A stretch of 64,000 nt of DNA, from the NCBI GenBank assembly GCA_951799445.1, contig OX637290.1:29258987-29322986 (forward strand), read 5' to 3'. Source of the DNA: Pseudisothecium myosuroides. Lineage: Eukaryota > Streptophyta > Bryopsida > Hypnales > Lembophyllaceae. Shown in pieces: positions 12,816 through 24,436 of the stretch (positions are counted from its first letter, which is position 1; every line of letters starts with the position of its first letter). The notes beneath the pieces were generated by a model, which was not told the DNA's origin, did no database searches, and saw only the letters and a program-made list of their open reading frames with translations. Position numbers and translations under genes: made by a program.

Positions 12816-13483
12816 ATGATTAACTTGCTCGCGCATGTGATCCCAGTTCATTGCGGAGGGGACTACCTTGAGATTGTCCACGCGCTTATTTCCAACAAGT
12901 CTGAACTCGTTTGGCATCTGGTCAGCATTCTCGTTGATGATCGTCGTCAAAGTTGCTTGAGCTTGAACAGTTTGCGGACGTGGTCGCCAAGCCCCCGCGT
13001 TTCCATGCGACCTGCTAATGGATCCTCCAGCGGCCGCGGCCTTGTACACATGGTAGGTTGACCTGGAGACCCCGTGAATGATATACCAGGCGTTCTCGCA
13101 GACGTCAACATTTGCCAGAGTAACAAACTTCTTCCCTGCAGTAACAAACTTCTTCCCTGCAATAACACTTGCATGCAGTTGACTATGAACGGCATATGTC
13201 GTCTCTCTTCTGGTCTCGAATGTACAAGCATAGAACTTTTGTCGTAGACTCCTGGTATCTTCCCATGGAAAACTCTGGCAACATCTAAGCTTGCAGCACT
13301 TCTGGGAACTGACCTTCCGTATGTCAAGCTCCGACGTCTTCATTTGCAGTTTCGACAAGCTCCCGCAATCCTTGGGAAGTACCTTTCGTTGGACAGACCG
13401 GTATGGATTCTTCGGAACTCCCTGCATTCCACCGTCGTCAGACTCATTCATCTCAGCAACCTCGGAGCAGAGCGTGACAATTT
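12816..13483 (-). pseudogene. DUF7869-like transposase, internal exon
   Basis: The exon runs from an acceptor CTTTCAG (13490-13484) to a donor GTAAG (12815-12811). It encodes the N-terminal part of the family: a Cys-rich segment (KCCKLRCCQSF), then VDVCENAWYIIHGVS, which matches the helix-turn-helix-like block I know from these proteins, then a basic SHGNAGAWRPRP stretch. The exon ends in phase 0, and the next exon at 5492 begins in phase 0, so they join in frame. A 15-bp local duplication encodes the repeated AGKKFVT at about 13120-13150. The exon starts one base into a codon. No matching upstream exon could be fixed, because element B1 begins 9 bp upstream. Confidence 0.65.
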
Positions 13484-13498
13484 CTGAAAGTAGCCTGC

Positions 13499-15780
13499 TG
13501 TCGCAGCACAGAGTAAGTGAATTCCCTGTTATACTCCCCAAAACCACTCTAAAGCATAACAAAATGACTCTAAAGATCGAACCCACGAGATTCTGTGAAG
13601 TGTCTAGCACTATTTCCAACTTAAGCTCAGCCAGTATCCAATTTCTACTTTCCGGTCCTAGATCTAAAACCGGAAACACCAACACACGGAAAACTACAAC
13701 CAAACCTCTCTCTCTACCTCTTCCGGTCTGTCTAGCTATCCGGTCCCGTAAAAATACCACAATCCAGGATCCTACAACTTCTGATCTTGGCACTCCTCTG
13801 GACCGATCCGTTCCGGTCCGCTTACACGTACTCTCACTCCACTTCGGTTTAGTTTTACCTCTGTTTCACCATCAGAGGGTTCGCCGCTTGCTTTTGAGAG
13901 TGGCAGGCCCGCCACTCCTTCCGTGACTTATAGTGGCTGAAGACCCACTTCTCTAATCCACTACTTCCTACACTAGCTCGGATCCAGTTTGATCTCTCAC
14001 AGCCAACCGGATAGCGATCCGGTTTGCAGGTCACACAAAGACCCCCCGTATGATCCTCTCATACTACAACGACCTTGACACTATGTTCCCTCCGTGCGAA
14101 GTTAGGTGGTTACAAGTGAACCCGTCCGTTCCAACATCAACTAAAGTCCTTCCGTTTACCAACTAGGACAGCAAGACCTCACGGGAGATCGGACACTCAA
14201 CCGGATTTCCTATCCAGGAGTTCTAGCGCGATCAAGGACTCCTTCCCTATCCGCCCAGCCTAACAACGGCTTTCTCGCCCGGAATCTTGAACTGTAGAGG
14301 TGCTGAGGAACTGAAATCCACTCCCAACACTTAGAATACCCACTTTCATGCACATAAGAGCAAAACAACACCACCAAGGGGAGAAATCTCTCTAGAATCT
14401 GCATGCATCTTCTTAACTCCTCACCAAACAGCCCTGCCACGCGTGGGAGAGACGTACAACAAGAAACTAATAGAAAATGCAAGAAAACTCCGAAGAAAAG
14501 ACTCCCAGTCTCCTTCGCAGAGACTGACTTATATACATTTTAAAACTCAAAGTCAACAAAAAGGGCCCCAGAAAGTCCGCGCGGAACTTTCGGTCCCTGC
14601 CAAGCCGATCAGACCGGAGAACATCCGATCCTAACCAGACAGACCGGATCAAATCCGGTCCGGTCCATCCTAACAAATATTTACAAAACTAAAATCCTAA
14701 CTATCCTATCACAACCGGATCTACTCCTTGATCCGTTCCTTCGTCCATAACTTGGTCCACACCTTGGTCCACGCTCTGATCTAGACCTTGATCCGCACCC
14801 TGATCCGGGGTCAGATCCATACTTTGATCCTGTCCCTGGTTCAGTGTGGGACTCCTGGGCGTTTCCATTCCAAGCTGTTCGAAGACGTCCGTCAGATTCC
14901 GGTTCCGCTCTCCGGTTTCACGTTCTGGGAGATCCGGTGATGAATCTAAGTTGATGGTGTTTACGAGTTTCCTTCCACTCTTCTTTGACTGGGGAGTCCG
15001 ATCCTTTCCCTCCGTCTAAATGCCCACGTTCGGAAAAGACCTTGGCATCGAAAGGTCGGAAAGATGGAACGACCTTGACAATGTCACTCCGTTCAGCTTT
15101 TGACTGCTCACCTCTATCCGATTTGCTGCTTCTCGTGCTTCCACCATTACCAATTCTACCTTCTTGGAGTAGTCCGTCAAGATCCGGACCAACCAAGTTC
15201 CGGATATCTTCTTGTCCTTGAGTACTCCTTCGTCAAACAGCTTTGCCTTGGTGGCGGCCTCTCCGGTTGCCCCAAAAGTGGCCTTCACGTCCTCAGCTAC
15301 TTTCCGGGTAGCCTCCGCCATCTCACGAGTGGTGGTCATGTCTTCCTTGAGGAGTAAAAGTTCCGTCTTCAACGCATCGACTTCCTCCTGAAGTCGTCGT
15401 ATCTCCGCTTCTTGCTTTCGGATCTCATCCGGGCTGGAGATGTATTCTGCAACCACTGCCGCGAGGTTGCTATTCGCTGGTGCGTCCACCAGCTCACTGA
15501 TTTGGGTCAGAACCAGCTTCTTGACCGCCCAGTCTGCTCGTACATCACTCAAGATTTTGATCAGCTGGTTGAATGGATCCGGAAGAACCCGGTCCATCAA
15601 AATCCGGAGGGGTTGGGGTTCCTCTCCGGTGAGAAGGCGTCGTCTTCTGCCGCTTGTTCTGCGGCCGGTGTTGCTCCTCCTCCTCTTCTTCTTCATCGGA
15701 ACCGGATACTTCTTCCTGCTCTTCTTCCGATTCCGATTCCCCATACTTCAGGAGTACCTCCTAAGTATTCCACTCCTTCT
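13499..15780 (-). mobile_element. Element B, copy B1 (truncated)
   Basis: The left end TGTCGCAGCACAGAG at 13499 is the same as in B2 (23238) and B3 (43640). The homology to those copies stops at about 15780, inside the ORF, where the sequence changes to TGTGGGCGC. About 1.15 kb of the element is therefore missing, and no target duplication can be tested. The CCTGC at 13494-13498 would be the left duplicate. Confidence 0.8.
14701..15780 (-). pseudogene. Element B1 ORF, 5' truncated
   Basis: This is the central and C-terminal part of the B protein: an acidic linker, the start LTQISELV (where B2 and B3 carry a stop), a coiled coil (EAEIRRLQEEVDALKTELL) and a C-terminal tail of repeated DQGxDQ units. 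A TAG at 15016-15018 replaces the CAG present in B2 and B3. The stop is at 14701-14703. Confidence 0.7.
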
Positions 15781-17252
15781 TGTGGGCGCTAGATTACCCA
15801 CCCTTGGTAATAGAGCGAACACCGACCAGGTTCTATGCCTTTATCCACTTTTTTAATATATGGGGGTGTTGTGAGCGCGGTCCACTGTGCCTTCCAAGCA
15901 ATAAATCTTTTTTGCTAATGTTTCCTAAGTTTCGTGGATGGCAGCGAATAATTAGTAATGCATGTAGCAACTCACAAGTTAACTGCAATGTTCAGAGTGT
16001 TGGTGAAATCCTAACTCCCTAACTATCTATCCTATGTTGAGGGTCGACTGAGTAGTGGGTGCCATTTCTAACGTCCCTAACTACGTAAAAAAGGGAACCC
16101 CTATGTTCCTTCCATGAACCTCTAAGACTATCGTGGGTTTTTAAGACTCCACCTTAAAGTTCTACTTCTAAAGACTAATTCTAAAGTCCAACTCTTACTC
16201 TAATTTTCAACCTCTAAATGAAACTCTAGACTTTTACTCTTTTAACTTGGCTTTAAGTATTAACTACCGACTTCTATTCTATGTTTTGACTTTTGACTCT
16301 AGGTTTTTACTCCTAATTTAACTCTGAAATTTATCCTCGGAATTTAACTCTAGGTTTAACTTTTAACTCTAAGTTTTTACTCCTCTATTCTATCCTAAAT
16401 TTACCCCTTCCAAATTTAATTCTACCTTTTTTACTTTTAACTCTAAATTTTTACTTCTAAAATTAATTCCCAATTTTAACCTCTAGGTTTGACTCTATGT
16501 TTTCACTTTGACTCTAAATTTTTCTACTTCCAACTAACTCTAAAATTTTACTTCTACCTCTAAGTTTTAACTTCTACTTTTAGCTTTTGACTCTAACCTT
16601 TTACTCCCCAATTGACTCTAAAATTTAACCTTTAAATTTAATCTAAACTTTTGACTTTTGACTTTTGACTTCTACTTCCCAATTTAATCCTATCGTTTTA
16701 ATCCTGGATTAACTCTAAATGTTACCCTCCTAAATTTACTTCCAACTTTTAACTCTAGGGTTTTGACTTCTAATTTTAACTCTATTCCTAACTCAACAAT
16801 CTACTTCCTAAGTGGATTCTACTTTTGACTTCTATTTCCTACTCTACTTTTGACTTCCCAAAGTTAACTCCAACTTTCGACTTTTGAATTTTAACTCCCC
16901 TAATTAAAATCTTAATTTAATTCTAGGTTTTTAACTGTTAATTGATCTTTAATTTTTATCCTAAATTCTCCTTCTAATCTAACCCTAATTTCCGTCCATT
17001 GTTCCTTGTGGATCAAATTTAATTAAAATTCCTCCGTCCTACCCCCTATCGCTTAACTTAGCCTAACGCGGTCAGTTTACGGTCAAATCTTAATTATAAG
17101 CTGTTTTTGGAAACCTCTATTCCTAATCTATCAACTTTTGAATCTAAACTTCTAATCTACACTAATCTCGGATGCTAATCACGCTCTAAGGGCTGATTAG
17201 GAAAATAAATGCTAATTAGGGAGAAACATCAAAGATTAAATAAAAAACTCAC
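15781..17252. other. Non-coding spacer with a T-rich degenerate repeat tract
   Basis: No gene is supported. From about 16080 to 17000 the plus strand is made of variants of AACTCTAAATTTT and ACTTCTA, strongly pyrimidine-biased and with no fixed period, like an eroded minisatellite. The left boundary at 15781 begins TGTGGG directly at the break of B1, so it could be the end of another inserted element, but I found no matching right end. Confidence 0.5.
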
Positions 17253-17315
17253 CTCTTCACTACCGGTCTCGGAAATGACTTCGTCCACGTTCATGTGTAC
17301 ATCCTCACGCTCCAT
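17253..17315 (-). CDS. Possible 21-codon first exon, minus strand
   Basis: An ATG at 17315 opens 21 acidic codons (beginning MEREDVHMN) that end at a donor GTGAG (17252-17248). It lies on the same strand as the transposase-like gene and would be a plausible first exon. However, it ends in phase 0, whereas the 13483 exon needs phase 1, so at least one further exon or another acceptor would be required. Support is weak. Confidence 0.2.
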
Positions 17316-17880
17316 GGTAGTCTTTGGCTTTGTTTTGAATTTTTTCCCAAGCTCACTGCTTATTGAGAAATATTACAATTTTTGATGATCTAAACTCCCT
17401 CTTTCCCTTCTTCCTTTTCTTTTCTTTCTTCCCCTCTCTTCTACACTAGCACTATTCCACCTAAGCTTTTATGAGTCTTACACTATGGTTTCAAACTACA
17501 AGAAGGGTTTAAATGTTCTTCCTACCCTCTTACACAATTTTGCTTTGTGTCATCCTAATCCTCCTCCCAACGGTCACCACAAATTCTCAAGATTTCCCTC
17601 CCTAAGTCTACCTAGGCTTAAACCTAGGTTACTATTTATCGTCTCTCTCCTTTTTGTTCTCTACTTCATCTCCTTCTTCCTAATCTCCCTCCATTGCTCA
17701 TGTGTGTATTTGGTTGGTTAGAATGGAGGTTTCAAGTGTGCGTGCAGGTGTGACGTAGAGGGTGCAATTATGTGTGTAGGAGTGATGTGAGGTGTTGACT
17801 CTCTTCCTTCCCTTCCCTTTGTTTTTTTAGTCACAATTTGGAAGTTTTGGAATTTTTGGCCTTGGATCCCCACTGGGTTT

Positions 17881-18024
17881 AACTGGTTTTCTAAACTAGC
17901 TCTATCTCTGATTTCCTAAACTAGATCTATCACTGGTTTCCTGAACTAGAGTTATCACTAATTTCCTAAACTAGATCTATTACTAACTTCCTAACTAGAT
18001 CTATAACTAATTTTCTAAACTAGG
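17881..18024. repeat. 25-bp tandem repeat, about 5.5 units
   Basis: Units containing CTAAACTAGATCTAT begin at 17891, 17916, 17941, 17966, 17991 and 18015. The period is 25 bp, with a one-base loss in the fifth unit. It is seen directly, and no function is inferred. Confidence 0.85.
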
Positions 18025-20687
18025 TCCTGATTAGTGGAGAGTTTTTTAAAAAAAAAACCAAAGTCGGGGTCCCGCAGGGCATCATCCCGTTTGTGGTCTG
18101 AAGTCAACCATGATGTATGTGAGTCATGGTCAGTCTACCCAAATCGCAAAACCGGCCCAAGGTGGGCGCTGGACAGGCAGTGTACCGGCCTTGGTACCGA
18201 CCTTGTACCGCTGCCGCTGGGCTCCGTTACTGCCGCTGGGCTCCCGTTACTGCTGGGCTGGCTGGTTGCTGGGCAGGCTGGTCCGCTGGCTGGTTGGTCC
18301 GCTTGCACCACAAAATTTTTAATCACCTCCACGGGTTCCCTCAGGGGAACCCACTTAACCAATAAAAATTGGAGTTTTGGAAAAAAATTAGTGCTAGAGT
18401 CAAGGCTTCGCCGTCCGGGGGTTAGGCCCGAAGTTGTGAAGCAAGACACTCGGCTTAGCAAACCACGTATACCGGGGTTAGGTAACTAGACTTGGTCCAC
18501 CACTTCCTACTTCATGCTAGACTCTAATATCTTGGAAGCTAAACTCTGGAGGTTTCCACAAAGGTCTTGGAAACTAGACTTTGGAACTAAACACGGGGGA
18601 AGTGCAAAGCTTCGCCGTTAAGTTGGTTTTAACACCAACTTTAGGACTTCTTTGACACTTCAGGGGTTCAAGGCTTCGCCGTCTACACTTTTAACACATG
18701 TTTTAGGACTTCAACTTGTCACTAGTTTTAAGCTTCGCCGTTTCCAAGGGGGGTCCACACAATGAGAGAGACTTTAGAAGAGGGAAAAACAACTAAACTT
18801 TTAAAGAAAAAAACACAAATAGGTTCAAAGCTTCGCCGTCCCGGAGGGGGGTCCACTCAACAAGGAGAAGATTAGAAGAGGGTTTTGGATAACTTTAGAA
18901 AACATGCACAAAGGAGGTTCAAAGCTTTGCCGTCCCGGAAGGGGGTCCACTCAACAAAGAGAAGGTTAGAAGAGGGTGTAAGAAAAAACACAAGGAAAAA
19001 AAAAACACAAGTTAGACTACGTGGCAACACAAAGCTCACACGCTAAAGGCCCCCCAAAGCGGCATCGCCAAGGTACGGTGGGGGGTAACTTTAGGATTAG
19101 TGCAAGATACAAAAAAAAGAAACTCAAACTTCACAAGTTAGACCGCAACACGTACAAGAGGGAGAGAGAGGCTCTCCACTTACAACAAGATGCCAACAAC
19201 TTCACAAAAGAGTACACAAAGCAAGGTAGAAGGACCCCCAAGGACCTTCAAAGCTTGAAAATAAGCAACAGTGGAGCCAAAAGTGCTCCGAAAACACCGT
19301 AGAGGTTTTTGGCTTCAAACGCCAAAATATCCAAAATAACTTGGACCCACGGACCTATGGACCCAAAACAAGAATTGGGGGTGTTCTAGAGAGAGAAATG
19401 GGGCCCTTATATAGGTTTCCAAGGGCTCACCCCTCCCTCTAGAGTTCTAAGGTAACCTTATCAACGGGGATTTTCATCCTCATCCTCAAAGATTTTCATC
19501 CTACATCCTAAATTTCTACTTCTACCATCTATGCTGGACCAACATCCTAACTTTTGGAGATTAGCTCCAATCGTCGAACGGATTGCGCCATTGGATCCAG
19601 ATCGCCGTGTTTAGTCCTAGATCCCCTTGCCCCCCGTACCGAGGCCAAAAACCCATCGTAGGCTAATTTAGTTTAAAAACCAAATCGTGGTAAAATCCTA
19701 GATCTTGGGGGTCTCCTATTTTGAGAAATGTGAATAGCCTAGGGTCTCCGGTAGGTGCGAGAGAGTCGGTAAGGACTTTTGGTTGACTTCGTTTCGCCAT
19801 CGTATGGTCCCGGAATGCCGGTCAACGTGATGGGGACCCCGCCACGTGGTTAATTCCCGAGGAATCTCGCCGGTTCGGGTACTTGCCGCTATCGGAATGT
19901 CGTGAAACTTCACGGAGCGCATTATTAACATAAAACAAGCTAGTCTAATTTTTAGTGAGATTTTATTGTAACCTGGGTAATTTCCATGAAATTCCCGTTG
20001 GAGGTTAGGAGGGTTGACCACCCGGAAAAGGTTCTTCTGCAAGTCGGAAGATGCCGGGATTTTTCATATGACCTCTCAGGGAGTCGCATGAAAGACGTGC
20101 GGGTGTGTTTCCGTACCTGGCACGATTGGTCAATGGAGACTAAAACTGGCCATCTCCTTGAATTAGCGACGGTGCAAGAATCTTCTGCAGGTGGAGGAAT
20201 CTTGGTGAACCGATTTCGCCGTTGGACTCCTGGCATGGGATTCACCCTAGAACACCATCCTTAGGCTGTAGATTCCTCCACGGCCCCGGTCTTGCTTGAG
20301 TGGCTCCTGCATGCTAACAATCGGGATTTTGAGAATTCGTCGATCTAATGGGGAATTCTAATTCTAAATCTAACTCTAGGATCCGACCTAGTGGCCTCGC
20401 CGTGGATCCCTCGGACCGACCTAGCCATGAATCGCCACATTCATGGTGGAATTTAGCCCTTTTGGGACTGTGTGACTCGAATCCTCCAAATCTAACCTTT
20501 CCGTTATTTCTATACTATTTTTAGGCAAGGTTTGGGGGATTCTAAGTAAAAAACACAAATCTAGACCAAATACTATAATGGGTATGACACAACCCTATTT
20601 TGGTTCTACACTCTTTTTATGGATTTTTCTATACTTTTATCAACTTTAAATTGCAAATTTCCAAAAAAATAATTCTACGAGTCCCAA
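18025..20687. other. Non-coding spacer upstream of the plus-strand gene
   Basis: It contains GC-rich low-complexity sequence at about 18150-18310 (repeated GGCTGG and CCGCTGGGCTCC), the CAAAGCTTCGCCGT repeats, and otherwise no supported gene. Because it lies between a minus-strand and a plus-strand gene of what looks like the same element, it may include a divergent promoter; I see no clear TATA box at a useful distance. Confidence 0.4.
18401..18933. repeat. Six dispersed CAAAGCTTCGCCGT repeats
   Basis: Copies start at 18401, 18605, 18669, about 18728, 18826 and 18920. The last two share about 50 bp more downstream, including GGGGGTCCACTCAACAA, and are 94 bp apart. Earlier spacings are 204, 64, 59 and 98 bp. 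This looks like degenerating tandem duplication or a set of binding sites. Confidence 0.75.
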
Positions 20688-21584
20688 GTGACAAATTGGG
20701 AGCTCACAAAGGACGTCAAGAAAATGACGGATGGCAACACCTGGTTGAGCGGGCGCATCAACCCCATGCATCCGACGACGGATAAGTTGAACGATGGAAT
20801 GGCTCCGGGGGTCTTCTTTACGACCTTATCGAAATACGCCACGATCACTGTGGATCCAGTGGAGGAGAGTGGGTCGGAGCTGATGTACGAATGTCGCCTG
20901 GGGGAGACTATTGAGACGGTGGTGAAGTTCGTTCATGGCGGGGGGGAGCCTTCGTGTCTTGAAATTGAGGACCAGAAGCTAGTTCTGCTTTTCGGGTACA
21001 CCGAGAGTGGGGACCCTTTATCAGTGAACAAGCACAAATTCTTGGATATCACAAGCGCCGCAGAAGCAGACTCGGAAGAACACAAGGAAGGTGAACCTTC
21101 CACGAAAGCAAACATTCCTCTTCCAATGCTCCTCATTGGCAACTCGTGCTTTCAGGATTTCCTCGCAATGGCAGCTTATTCTTCGGCATCTCCGTGGTAC
21201 TTCCACACGCTATACTACCAGCCTTCTCCTCGTGGTGGATTCCTGAGGGGCGAACTAGAGGCGAAGCCAATGGTCACTCTGACCTTGACGTACCCAAAGC
21301 CGGACGACCAATCAACCATCTTTTCAACATTCAAGAAGTACATCGAGATCCAGAGGCCGCTGGAATGGTACAATCAGGATGGCAAGGACGAGGTGGACTG
21401 GAACGGTGGGATGTGCGGCGTCGGCCACGGGCTGCTGGAGCAATTGTTGAAGCTGACACTGAAGTCCAAGGTCTGCACCGCCATAAACGTCTGGGGTGGT
21501 GGAAACGTTACCGAGATTGCTCTAGTAAGTCGATCACTCTACTGCTCGTCTTGTCTTTTGCTCAATCTTGTTTAAATTCATTCC

Positions 21585-21603
21585 TGTCGGTTGGTAGCCG
21601 ATA
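21585..21603. repeat. 19-bp palindrome in intron 1
   Basis: TGTCGGTTGGTAGCCGATA lies within the 115-bp intron at 21525-21639, upstream of the branch region. It is a variant of the palindrome found around the minus-strand transposase-like gene. Confidence 0.75.
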
Positions 21604-22316
21604 CGTAACCTAACTGACTGTATTTTGCTGGGTCTCCAGAGGAATGGCCGGCCCGTGCTGGAGTTCATTTGTTCGGAGGATGGCATATCCCGCGCACATG
21701 ACCGCGTGAAGGGAATGAACCTGCTCGCTTCCGCTCAGGTGGTTCCTCATCAGGATTCGGTCAAAGTAATCGAATTTGGGAGTGTTGGCGGATCGGGACA
21801 GGGGACTCTTACGCCTCCTTTGTCTGCTCCGTAGCCTCAGCCCGAGTCGGCATCCATGTCTCCTCGATAGGATATCGCCAGCTCTGTTGATCCTACTTCC
21901 TTTCCACCAATGGGCATGCCAGTCCCAAGGCGGCCACTTTTCGGAGAACCGGCTTCGTAGGATATTTCGTCCAGTGATGAGTCGGACGTGGTAACCCTTG
22001 ACGGCAGACCGGGGACCCGTCTAACTCATTCTCCTATACCGGCTCGGGTTTCAGATCCTCGACCGCTCCCCTCACCTACAAGAACAACTCAGGAACCTCG
22101 AGTGGAGTCGTCACTTCCCGGGGAAGCAGGAGGAGGAGGAGTTGGTGTTACCGGCACGCAAGCCGCCATGATAGTCGACCTCCGTGCTGTCCCGCCTTTT
22201 GAGGAGATTGTTAGATCTGGAGCCGGACCCGTTTATCTTGACCCGGCTCTACCTCATGCCCAAGCGTCAGGACAAGCGATAGCCATGGGAAGACCGGCGA
22301 CCGCTTCTGATATTCT

Positions 22317-22335
22317 TGTCGGCGGGCAGCCGATA
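22317..22335. repeat. 19-bp palindrome in exon 2
   Basis: TGTCGGCGGGCAGCCGATA lies inside the open frame (encoding LVGGQPI). It is the only copy in coding sequence. Confidence 0.7.
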
Positions 22336-22715
22336 CGAGGGGACGCTTCCCTTGGTGAACCGCGGCGAGGAAGGAGCAAAGGAGCCCTAGTCGAACTGAC
22401 TTCGACTTCGGCGGACTCTCTTCGCTCGGGCAGGTCGAAGCCCAAGCGGGACCGCACCGACCTTGAGGGAGACGAAGGCGCGGCGTTTGGAGACACACCC
22501 GACGTGGATTTCCCTAACGAAGTGCTGTCACCTGTTGGCCAGATAGCATCTAAGCGAACATGGTCTGGAGGTTCGTAGGCGATAGACATGTTCCCGGCTA
22601 CTTGGGGAGTACCTAGAGGAGGTCAATTATAGTTAGTGCTGCCTGGCTCCGACATGTTCTGTGGGACTTGTCAGTTCGAGCCTTTAGCTGTGCAGACTAG
22701 AATATTCATTTAGTA

Positions 22716-22734
22716 TGTCGGCTGCCAGCCGACA
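22716..22734. repeat. 19-bp palindrome in intron 2, perfect copy
   Basis: TGTCGGCTGCCAGCCGACA is a perfect inverted repeat apart from the central base. It lies in the 238-bp intron at 22571-22808. Confidence 0.85.
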
Positions 22735-23188
22735 CTTTGTTGTACTATTGCCCTATTCAATTCCTTGTATTGCATCTCATGTTTTATTCACTTCATCTCT
22801 CGTTGCAGATTCTGGTTGTGGAACTTCAGAGCCCTCCAAGAGGAACGTGTCTGAACGCGCAATGGAGAGTGGCCAACCGGCTCTTGACACTATGGCCACC
22901 ATGCCCACAACTAACGCTCCACACAGGGTTGTCCCGGACGTTCATTTTTTCGGAAATCACGTCCAAAAACAAGACGTCCAGACAATTGGACAATCGATTA
23001 CAATGGACGCTGTGGACGTGGGCGGACGGCGTCCAATTGCTGTCCGAGGGTCGGGCGGACGGGCAGACAGACAGGCGGTCGGGCGGACGGATGGGCGCTC
23101 GGTCAAGCGGACGGGCAGACAAAGAGACGATTCTCGGGTTCAATTTTTGGACTTTGGGGGCGAGTAATATACCATTGGAAAGGTCTAG

Positions 23189-23237
23189 GAAGTTCCGTAA
23201 TCCGGTTACCACTAAGGACGGATACCCAGTGAGTGAC
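23189..23237 (+). pseudogene. 49-bp remnant of a D-type ORF
   Basis: The sequence matches 31170-31213 plus 33841-33848 of element D (encoding KFRNPVTTKDGYPVSD) and stops exactly at the left end of B2. It shows that B2, or a recombination partner, once sat inside another D-type element. Confidence 0.7.
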
Positions 23238-24436
23238 TGTCGCAGCACAGAGTAAGTGAATTCCCTGTTATACTCCCAAAAACCACTCTAAAGCATAACA
23301 AAATGACTCTAAAGATCGAATCCACGAGATTCTGTGAAGTGTCTAGCTCTATTCCCAACTTAAGCTCAGCCAATATAAAATTTCTACTTTCCGGTCCTAG
23401 ATCTAAAACCGGAATCAACAACACACCAAAAACAACGACCAGACGCTTCTCTATCTCTTCCGGCTTGTCAAGCTATTTGGTCCTGTAAAACTTCCACAAC
23501 CTAGCCTCCTCCAACTTCCAATCCTGGAACTCCTCTGGACCGATCCGATCCGGTCCTCTCACACGTACTCTCACTCCAATCCGGTTTAGTTTTGCCTCTT
23601 GTTTACCATCAGAGGGTTCGCCGCTTGCTTTTGAGAGTAGCAGGCCCGCCACTCCTTCCGTGACTTATAGTGGCTGAAGACCCACTTCACTATTCTACTA
23701 ATTCCTATACTAGCACGGATCCGGTTTGATCTCTCACAGCCACCCGGATAGCGATCCGGTTTGCAGGTCACACAAAGACCCCCCGTACGATCCTCTCATA
23801 CTACAACGACCTTGACGCTATGTTCCCTCTGTGCGAAGTTAGATGGTTACAAGTGAACCCGTCCGTTCCAACATCAACTAAAGTCCTTCCGTTTACCAAC
23901 TAGGGCAGCGAGACCTCACGGGAGATCGGACACTCAACCGGATTTCCTATCCAGGAGTTCTAGCGCGACTAAGGACTCCTTCCCTATCCACCTAGCCTAA
24001 CAACGGCTTTCTCGCCCGGAATCATGAACTGTAGAGGTGCTGAGGAACTGAAATCCACTCCCAACACTTAGAATACCCACTCACATGCACATAAGAGCAA
24101 AACAAACACACTAAGGGGAGAAATCTCTCTAGAATCTGCATACATCTTCCTAACTCCTCACCAAACAGTCCTGCCACGCGCGGGAGAGATGTAAAACAAG
24201 AAGTCAATAGAAAACACACAAAAACTCAAGAAAAAAAACTCCCAGTCTCCTTCGCAGAGACTGACTAATATACACTTTAAAACTCAAAGTCAACAAAAAG
24301 GGGCCCAGAAAGTCCGTGCGGAACTTTCGGTCCCTGCCGAGCCGGCCAGACCGGAGAACATCCGATCCAGACCAGACACACCGGATCAAATCCGGTCTGG
24401 TCCTAACTAACAACTATTTACAAAACTAAAGTCTAT

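Larger units (their letters stand above)
20724..23167 (+). pseudogene. Unrecognised three-exon gene with possible methyltransferase-like core
   Basis: Exon 1 is 20724-21524 (the frame is open from 20670, so it could start earlier), exon 2 is 21640-22570 and exon 3 is 22809-23167. Introns use GTAAGT/CTCCAG and GTTCGT/TTGCAG, in phases 0 and 1, and the joins are in frame. The exon 1/2 join gives AINVWGGGNVTEIAL plus RNGRPVLEFICSED. This resembles motif I of beta-class DNA N4/N6 methyltransferases (FxGxG, then GR and an acidic residue), preceded by a HGLLEQLLKLTL helix like their KP..L block. No clear DPPY motif is visible, so the call is uncertain. Exon 2 then becomes a Pro/Ser/Arg-rich tail with three TAG stops in frame (21832, 21868, 21958), each readable as CAG to TAG. 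Exon 3 ends in GGAC-rich low complexity. Confidence 0.5.

Noticed and set aside
12720..13793. One long minus-strand ORF across the edge of B1
   Set aside because: It runs from transposon exon into the end of B1; the B1 part is only accidental read-through. Only 13483-12816 was kept.
18034..18489. Several overlapping plus-strand ORFs in GC-rich sequence
   Set aside because: Low-complexity GGCTGG repeats keep several frames open at once; no domain is seen.
19021..19302. Lys/Arg-rich ORF of 93 codons
   Set aside because: Starts at GTG, lies in repeat-rich spacer and has no domain.
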